This document shows, piece by piece, positions 5,595 to 10,112 of a stretch of 10,112 nt of DNA (positions are counted from its first letter, which is position 1; the number at the start of each line of letters is the position of its first letter). Both the position numbers and the translations under genes were made by a program. The stretch is taken from contig JAOUKJ010000106.1 of the NCBI GenBank assembly GCA_029882675.1, positions 1 to 10,112 of the forward strand, in the 5' to 3' direction. This DNA comes from Cyclobacteriaceae bacterium. GTDB lineage: Bacteria; Bacteroidota; Bacteroidia; Cytophagales; Cyclobacteriaceae. The notes under the pieces are model-generated. The model was not told the DNA's origin, made no database searches, and saw only the letters and a program-made list of their open reading frames with translations.

Positions 5595-8282
5595 ATGGGG
5601 AAAAAAGTTTGGGTTGGGATGTTATTAACAGGCCTGCTGGTGTGGCCTGCGCAAGGGCAAAAATCTGCGGATGAAGCCTGGGCGGAAGGTATTATCCTTT
5701 CCATGACACAGGACGAACTCATAGGTCAGCTCTTTTTTCTTTCCGTCAGCCCAGAAGACAGTAACAAGCATTTATCGGACATGGGGCAGTTGGTAGATAA
5801 ATACCAGCCTGGTGGGATTTTGTTTGAGAAGGGTCAAGAGACAACCATCAGTGAAACCATCAACACCCTGAACAAAATCAGTAAAGTGAAATTGTTTTCA
5901 GGGAGTAAGGCAGGACTGTTGCAAGATGCCCTGCCAGCGGAAAATGTTCTGGCCAGGATCAGGGACGAGGCCTTTCTCAATGAATCAGTCAGGCTGGTGA
6001 GTGATCCTTTACGTCAATCGGATTTGAATTTCACTTTTCATCGGGCTTTAGATCAGAATGCAGCTGATCATCGGTTTTTCGGAACCATATTGGCAAAAGG
6101 ACTGAAAAAGGAAAATGTGCTTCCGGTGTTTTCAGGGGTGAATAACAGGTATATTCCCACACTTATTGAGGCGATGACCATGCCCTACGAACCACCGGAA
6201 TTTGAGGGAAGAAAAACGGATTTTTCCAAAACTCGGGCAGCATTGGTGCGGGCGGAAGGTTATGATGGGCTGATTATGATGGATATGGTTGGACAACACG
6301 ACCCGATGGCCATTGTTTATGCCCTGAAATCAGGTGCGGATGTTTTGCTCCGGCCTGATGATCCTGCTCAGGCACTGATGTCTGTGAAATACGCCCTGAA
6401 GAAAAAAATATTGAACCAAAATGAATTGCAGTTCAAAGTGAAGCGATTGTTATTGCTGAAATACCACTATGCAAGACCCTACAAGGGGGAACATGTTCCT
6501 TTAGCAAGTGATCAACGGCATTTGATTTTACGCAATTTGTACAGGGCGTCTGTTACTTTGCACAGGAATGAAAACCAGTTGTTGCCCTTTGCTTTATTAG
6601 ATACGTTGCGTTTGGCCAGCCTTAACGTTGGCCTTGCTCATGGAGATACTATTTTCTCCTCATACCTCAAGCGCTATGCCGGTTTTCATGAAGCTGAATT
6701 TAATTTGGAAGAAGAGCAGAAGCTTGGCTTTCTCAGTAAATTTAATGCGGTTGTCGTGGGGATTGGTTCGGGTATGACGGTGCAGCAAAAGCAATCATTA
6801 GATAAGCTTAATGAACAAACGGGTGTTATAGCTATCCTTTTTGGTGAGGGTGTGCCTGCTGATGATTTCAAATATTATGATGCAGTAATCAGCTCTGATG
6901 TATTGAATGATGAGGTACTGGAAGCTGTTCCTCAATTGCTTTTTGGGGCCTTGCCATTTTCAGGGAAAGCCGATGACCGTCAATGGCCGGAGGGCCTGCA
7001 GGCCGGTATTTTCACCAACAGGCTCAACAGGTTGGAATATGGGCGACCGGTTGAAGTGGGTATGGATCAAAAAACGTTGATGGAAATTGAAAAGATAGCA
7101 CAGGAAGCTATTGATGAACAGGCAACGCCGGGGTGTCAGGTGCTGATAGCCCGCAAGGGTAAAGTGATTTATGAGCGTTCATTTGGTTATCATAGCTACG
7201 ACAAAAAGCACCCGGTCACCCCAGGATCAGTTTACGATCTGGCATCAGTTACCAAGGTGATGGCTACCACCCAGGCTGTCATGTTCCTTCAGGAGCATGG
7301 ACTCATAAATCTGGATGAAAAGTTATCCGCTTATTTGCCGGATTTAAAAGGAACCAATAAAGAGGATTTGGTGATCAGGGACATTCTGTTGCACCAGGCC
7401 GGACTTCGCCCCTTCATGCCATTCTGGGTAAATACAATGAATGATGAACAATACAGTCGTGAATTTTATAAGCCGGAATATGATGAAGAATTCCCTTTAC
7501 AGGTATCGCATGGGCTGTATGCTAAGAGTGGCATTAAAGACAGTGTATGGACGTGGATAGCTGATTCCGAATTACTCAAAAAGAAAAATGGAGCGCCTTA
7601 TCGTTATCGATATAGTGACATGGGATTTTATATGATGCAAAGGCTTTCAGAAACCTTGCTAAGTCAACCCCTGGATGAATTCATGGCCCAGAATTATTAC
7701 GACCCGCTGGGTATGGTTACGACTACATATCAACCACTTAGTAAATTTGATATCAATCACATCCCGCCAACGGCTGAGGATCAGTATTTTAGAAAGCAGT
7801 TGATAGAAGGTGTGGTTCATGATGAGGGGGCAGCTATGTTTGGTGGTGTAGCCGGCCATGCCGGACTTTTCAGTAACGCCAATGACCTGGCCAAGATGTT
7901 GCAAATGATGCTCTGGCAGGGAAAATATGGCGATGCGCAATACCATGACCCGGCCACTATAGACCTTTTTACCAAAAAACAAGTGGAAGACAACAGGCGG
8001 GGACTGGGATGGGATAAGCCGAATATGAACTCATGGCGCTCTCCAACTTCAGAGTATGCTTCCGGACGAACCTACGGTCACACGGGCTTTACAGGTACTG
8101 CTGTATGGGTGGATCCGGAATTTGATTTGGTGTTTGTGTTCCTGGCTAACAGAATACATCCGGATGCTGAAAACCTGAAACTAATGACTTTGAATGTTCG
8201 AAGCAGGATACAAGACGTAATTTATAAATCAATTTGGAACTTTGATCAATATCAGGATGTTGGTACTTCACCGGAACCTTAA
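5595..8282 (+). CDS. Secreted GH3-like / serine beta-lactamase-like (S12) fusion protein with degenerate GH3 domain
   Basis: An 895-residue exported protein. A signal peptide covers about 1-22 (hydrophobic WVGMLLTGLLVWPA, then AQG-Q), with no lipobox. Residues 30-290 follow the course of a NagZ-type GH3 domain: MTQDELIGQLFF, YQPGGILF (70-77), DLNFTFHRALD (143-153, where NFAPVxD is expected), ENVLPVFSG (173-181, where KHFPGHG is expected) and GLIMMDM (225-231, with D230 at the nucleophile position), then SGADVLLRPDDPAQA. About 300-470 is a divergent linker or GH3 C-domain. From about 495 there is a complete serine beta-lactamase/esterase domain: S551-V-T-K554, Y673-S-D675, HDEGAAMFGGVAGHAG (742-757) and H829-T-G831. 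Such fusions in Bacteroidota are usually, as I recall, about 970-1000 aa. The second half is probably an active hydrolase or peptidase on cell-wall material or esters; the GH3 half probably is not an active glycosidase. It leads the operon with bshA. Confidence 0.9.
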   Translation: MGKKVWVGMLLTGLLVWPAQGQKSADEAWAEGIILSMTQDELIGQLFFLSVSPEDSNKHLSDMGQLVDKYQPGGILFEKGQETTISETINTLNKISKVKLFSGSKAGLLQDALPAENVLARIRDEAFLNESVRLVSDPLRQSDLNFTFHRALDQNAADHRFFGTILAKGLKKENVLPVFSGVNNRYIPTLIEAMTMPYEPPEFEGRKTDFSKTRAALVRAEGYDGLIMMDMVGQHDPMAIVYALKSGADVLLRPDDPAQALMSVKYALKKKILNQNELQFKVKRLLLLKYHYARPYKGEHVPLASDQRHLILRNLYRASVTLHRNENQLLPFALLDTLRLASLNVGLAHGDTIFSSYLKRYAGFHEAEFNLEEEQKLGFLSKFNAVVVGIGSGMTVQQKQSLDKLNEQTGVIAILFGEGVPADDFKYYDAVISSDVLNDEVLEAVPQLLFGALPFSGKADDRQWPEGLQAGIFTNRLNRLEYGRPVEVGMDQKTLMEIEKIAQEAIDEQATPGCQVLIARKGKVIYERSFGYHSYDKKHPVTPGSVYDLASVTKVMATTQAVMFLQEHGLINLDEKLSAYLPDLKGTNKEDLVIRDILLHQAGLRPFMPFWVNTMNDEQYSREFYKPEYDEEFPLQVSHGLYAKSGIKDSVWTWIADSELLKKKNGAPYRYRYSDMGFYMMQRLSETLLSQPLDEFMAQNYYDPLGMVTTTYQPLSKFDINHIPPTAEDQYFRKQLIEGVVHDEGAAMFGGVAGHAGLFSNANDLAKMLQMMLWQGKYGDAQYHDPATIDLFTKKQVEDNRRGLGWDKPNMNSWRSPTSEYASGRTYGHTGFTGTAVWVDPEFDLVFVFLANRIHPDAENLKLMTLNVRSRIQDVIYKSIWNFDQYQDVGTSPEP

Positions 8283-8317
8283 CGGAAAGACTGGTGATGA
8301 TCTGAAAAATAATAAAA

Positions 8318-9460
8318 ATGAATATAGGGATAGTTTGTTACCCTACCTTTGGTGGTAGTGGTGTGGTGGCTACAGAGTTGGGAAAAGCGCTGGCCTTACA
8401 TGGACATCACGTCCATTTTATTACATATTCCCAGCCTACACGGCTTGATTTTTTTAATGAAAATATTTTTTATCACGAGGTGGACATCAGCGGGTATCCA
8501 CTGTTTAAATACCCGCCATATGAGTTGGCGCTGGCCAGCAAGATCGTGGATGTGGCCACTTATGAAAAACTGGATTTGGTGCATGTACATTACGCTATTC
8601 CGCATGCTTCCGCTGCTTTTATGGCTAAGAAAATACTGGAGACCAAAAACATAATCCTCCCGGTAATCACCACCTTACACGGTACGGATATAACACTGGT
8701 AGGAAAGGATGAAAGTTATGAGCCGGTTGTTACGTTTAGTATCAATGCCTCCGATGGAGTGACGGCCGTTTCAGAATCGTTGAAAAAGGACACTTACGAT
8801 CATTTTGCGATTAAACGAGATATCGAAGTAATTCCCAATTTTATCGATCTGAGCAGGTTTAAAAAACACAAGAAAGACCACTTTAAAACGGCCATATGTC
8901 CAAATAATGAAAAACTCATTGTCCATACTTCCAATTTCAGAAAGGTGAAAAGGGTTGAGGATGCCGTGTTGGTATTTGATCAGGTGAGACGAAAGGTGCC
9001 GTCAAAACTCTTGTTGGTCGGGGATGGGCCTGAAAGACATCATGTTGAAAACCTGTGTCGAAAACTGGATACCTGTGATGATATCAGGTTTCTGGGCAAA
9101 CTCGACATGGTCGAGGAAGTGCTTTCTGTCGCTGATCTGTTTATTATGCCTTCAGAAAAGGAGAGCTTTGGACTGGCTGCCCTGGAAGCTATGGCCTGTG
9201 AGGTGCCCGTGATCAGTTCCAATACCGGGGGAATTCCCGAACTCAATGTGCAGGGAGTGACCGGCTTTATGAGTGAAGTAGGGGATATCGAAGACATGGT
9301 GCGAAACACTTTGGAAGTGCTGGATGACAAAAACCTGCCCGTCTTTAAAAAGAACGCCTTAGCCCGCGCCAAAGAGTTTGAAGTATCCAAGATTATGCCA
9401 CTGTATGAAAATTATTATCATAAAGTACTGGAAGGCCAAACCCAGTATACAGCCGTATAA
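8318..9460 (+). CDS. bshA: N-acetyl-alpha-D-glucosaminyl L-malate synthase BshA
   Basis: BshA is a GT-B fold, GT4-family retaining glycosyltransferase that joins GlcNAc from UDP-GlcNAc to L-malate, the first step of bacillithiol synthesis, in the cytoplasm. The 380-residue length is typical. The N-terminus MNIGIVCYPTFGGSGVVATELG (1-22) is the family signature for the glycine-rich loop. Other family stretches are HVHFITYSQPTR (31-42), VHVHYAIPHASAAF (88-101), TTLHGTDITLVG (118-129), NFIDLSRF (174-181), LLVGDGPER (232-240), and the GT4 EX7E motif E282-SFGLAAL-E290 in the UDP-sugar-binding lobe, followed by GGIPE (304-308). The start has an A-rich context and no Shine-Dalgarno, normal for the phylum. 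It lies 35 nt after the fusion gene and is probably co-transcribed. bshB and bshC, needed to finish the pathway, are not in this window. Confidence 0.97.
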   Translation: MNIGIVCYPTFGGSGVVATELGKALALHGHHVHFITYSQPTRLDFFNENIFYHEVDISGYPLFKYPPYELALASKIVDVATYEKLDLVHVHYAIPHASAAFMAKKILETKNIILPVITTLHGTDITLVGKDESYEPVVTFSINASDGVTAVSESLKKDTYDHFAIKRDIEVIPNFIDLSRFKKHKKDHFKTAICPNNEKLIVHTSNFRKVKRVEDAVLVFDQVRRKVPSKLLLVGDGPERHHVENLCRKLDTCDDIRFLGKLDMVEEVLSVADLFIMPSEKESFGLAALEAMACEVPVISSNTGGIPELNVQGVTGFMSEVGDIEDMVRNTLEVLDDKNLPVFKKNALARAKEFEVSKIMPLYENYYHKVLEGQTQYTAV

Positions 9461-9509
9461 TTTTTTTCAGACAAATAAAATGATTGTGATTCAGGCGCGT
9501 TTTATAAAT

Positions 9510-10112
9510 ATGAAACTGTTTCTTTTGAGTTTGTGCGTTGTGTTTATGATGAGGTCGGGTAACTTGTTTGCTCAGGTCGATGATGGCCCAGATGCTGAAA
9601 ACAACCTGTTTACCATCAGTGCACCCGTGTCACTAGACTTCCGAACAGATGAAGCCGATGAGTCGTTGGTGGAAATTAAAAAAGAAAAAAAGAGAAAGCG
9701 TAATCATTATTATGGAGTCAAAACAAAAAAGGGATTTACCCGCAAAGGTTTTAGTAAAAACATCACGCTGGAGCTTTTCTATTTTTTGAAGGAACCCGTA
9801 GAAATTGATCCGTACGTCAGGGATGTCTATTGGTTTGATTACAAACGCAGGGAGATACTGAAAGGACAAAACTACGACCCGGAACGCGGAGCTTTACTGC
9901 ATGGCCCGTATAAAAAAGTTTTGGGCAACCAGTTGTTAGACTCCGGCGTGTATTATTTTGGAATGAAACATGGCACCTGGCTTTTTCATGATAAAAATGA
10001 TGTACTGATAGATAAAGAGAAGTACTATAAAGGCTGGCCCAGGGAAAGCCTGGTAAAATACTATGATAAAGACCGCTTGAAAATGAAGGAAATCATCCCT
10101 GTAGAATTCGGT
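9510..10112 (+). CDS. Secreted protein with MORN-like (YwqK-type) repeats, partial at right edge
   Basis: The frame stays open to the window end (201 codons). The start at 9510 gives a clean signal peptide, MKLFLLSLCVVFMM through NLFAQ (about 1-22). An in-frame ATG at 9480, with a better A-rich upstream context, would add ten residues and cannot be excluded. After an acidic stretch (23-50) comes a very basic patch (KKEKKRKRNHYY, about 59-70), then a Tyr/Trp/Gly-rich part with spaced units such as HGPYKKVLGN, SGVYYFGMKHGTWLFHD and KYYKGWPRESLVKYYD. This is the pattern of MORN_2/YwqK-type repeats, common in exported Bacteroidota proteins and often labelled 'YwqK family antitoxin' on slight evidence. 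I would not infer a toxin-antitoxin role. The gap to bshA is 49 nt (19 nt for the upstream start), so it may belong to the same transcript. Its C-terminus is missing. Confidence 0.78.
   Translation, partial: MKLFLLSLCVVFMMRSGNLFAQVDDGPDAENNLFTISAPVSLDFRTDEADESLVEIKKEKKRKRNHYYGVKTKKGFTRKGFSKNITLELFYFLKEPVEIDPYVRDVYWFDYKRREILKGQNYDPERGALLHGPYKKVLGNQLLDSGVYYFGMKHGTWLFHDKNDVLIDKEKYYKGWPRESLVKYYDKDRLKMKEIIPVEFG

Noticed and set aside
8349..8654. A 101-codon plus-strand frame overlapping bshA
   Set aside because: It lies entirely inside bshA in another frame and has a Trp/Met-rich composition typical of an out-of-frame shadow.
9510..10112. Antitoxin of a toxin-antitoxin pair, as YwqK-like proteins are often labelled
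   Set aside because: It has a signal peptide and MORN-like repeats, and no toxin-like partner is seen; the label would be unsupported.

Overview
The window looks like chromosomal DNA from a member of the Bacteroidota, probably a Cytophagales-type bacterium. Evidence: a bacillithiol-synthesis glycosyltransferase (BshA) next to a secreted GH3/beta-lactamase fusion; the order small membrane protein - mutL - rhomboid - rhomboid, which I recall as common in this phylum; A-rich start contexts without Shine-Dalgarno sequences; and promoter-like TAnnTTTG boxes. I see no insertion sequence, phage gene, tRNA, rRNA or CRISPR array.

Layout. (1) 2-358, plus strand: the C-terminal end of a gene cut by the left edge, probably a secreted PHP-type phosphodiesterase. 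(2) 359-681: no convincing protein gene. It holds a candidate structured RNA (about 455-600) behind a weak promoter, then a perfect-period heptamer array (627-682). (3) 682-5467, minus strand: a leftward run read as small membrane protein -> mutL -> rhomboid A -> rhomboid B, with junctions of 25 nt, a 1-nt overlap and 3 nt, almost certainly one operon. After a 175-nt gap filled mainly by a second heptamer array comes a TauE/SafE-type permease. (4) 5468-5594: a divergent promoter region. (5) 5595-10112, plus strand: a GH3/serine beta-lactamase-like fusion, bshA, and a secreted MORN-repeat-like protein cut by the right edge, with gaps of 35 and 49 nt (19 nt if the last gene starts at 9480), probably co-transcribed.

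How the genes work together. MutL is the mismatch-repair mediator. The two rhomboids are intramembrane serine proteases with intact Ser/His residues and no obvious functional link to repair beyond shared transcription. BshA makes the first bacillithiol intermediate, GlcNAc-malate, in the cytoplasm. The fusion protein is exported and keeps a complete S12-type serine hydrolase domain, but its GH3 domain has lost most of the catalytic and sugar-binding motifs.

The least ordinary parts are the two 7-bp tandem arrays, one at the 3' end of each of two consecutive leftward genes, where the array supplies or completes the stop codon. Next are the candidate structured RNA at 455-600 and the eroded GH3 domain. 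I did not find a clear new defence or mobile system.
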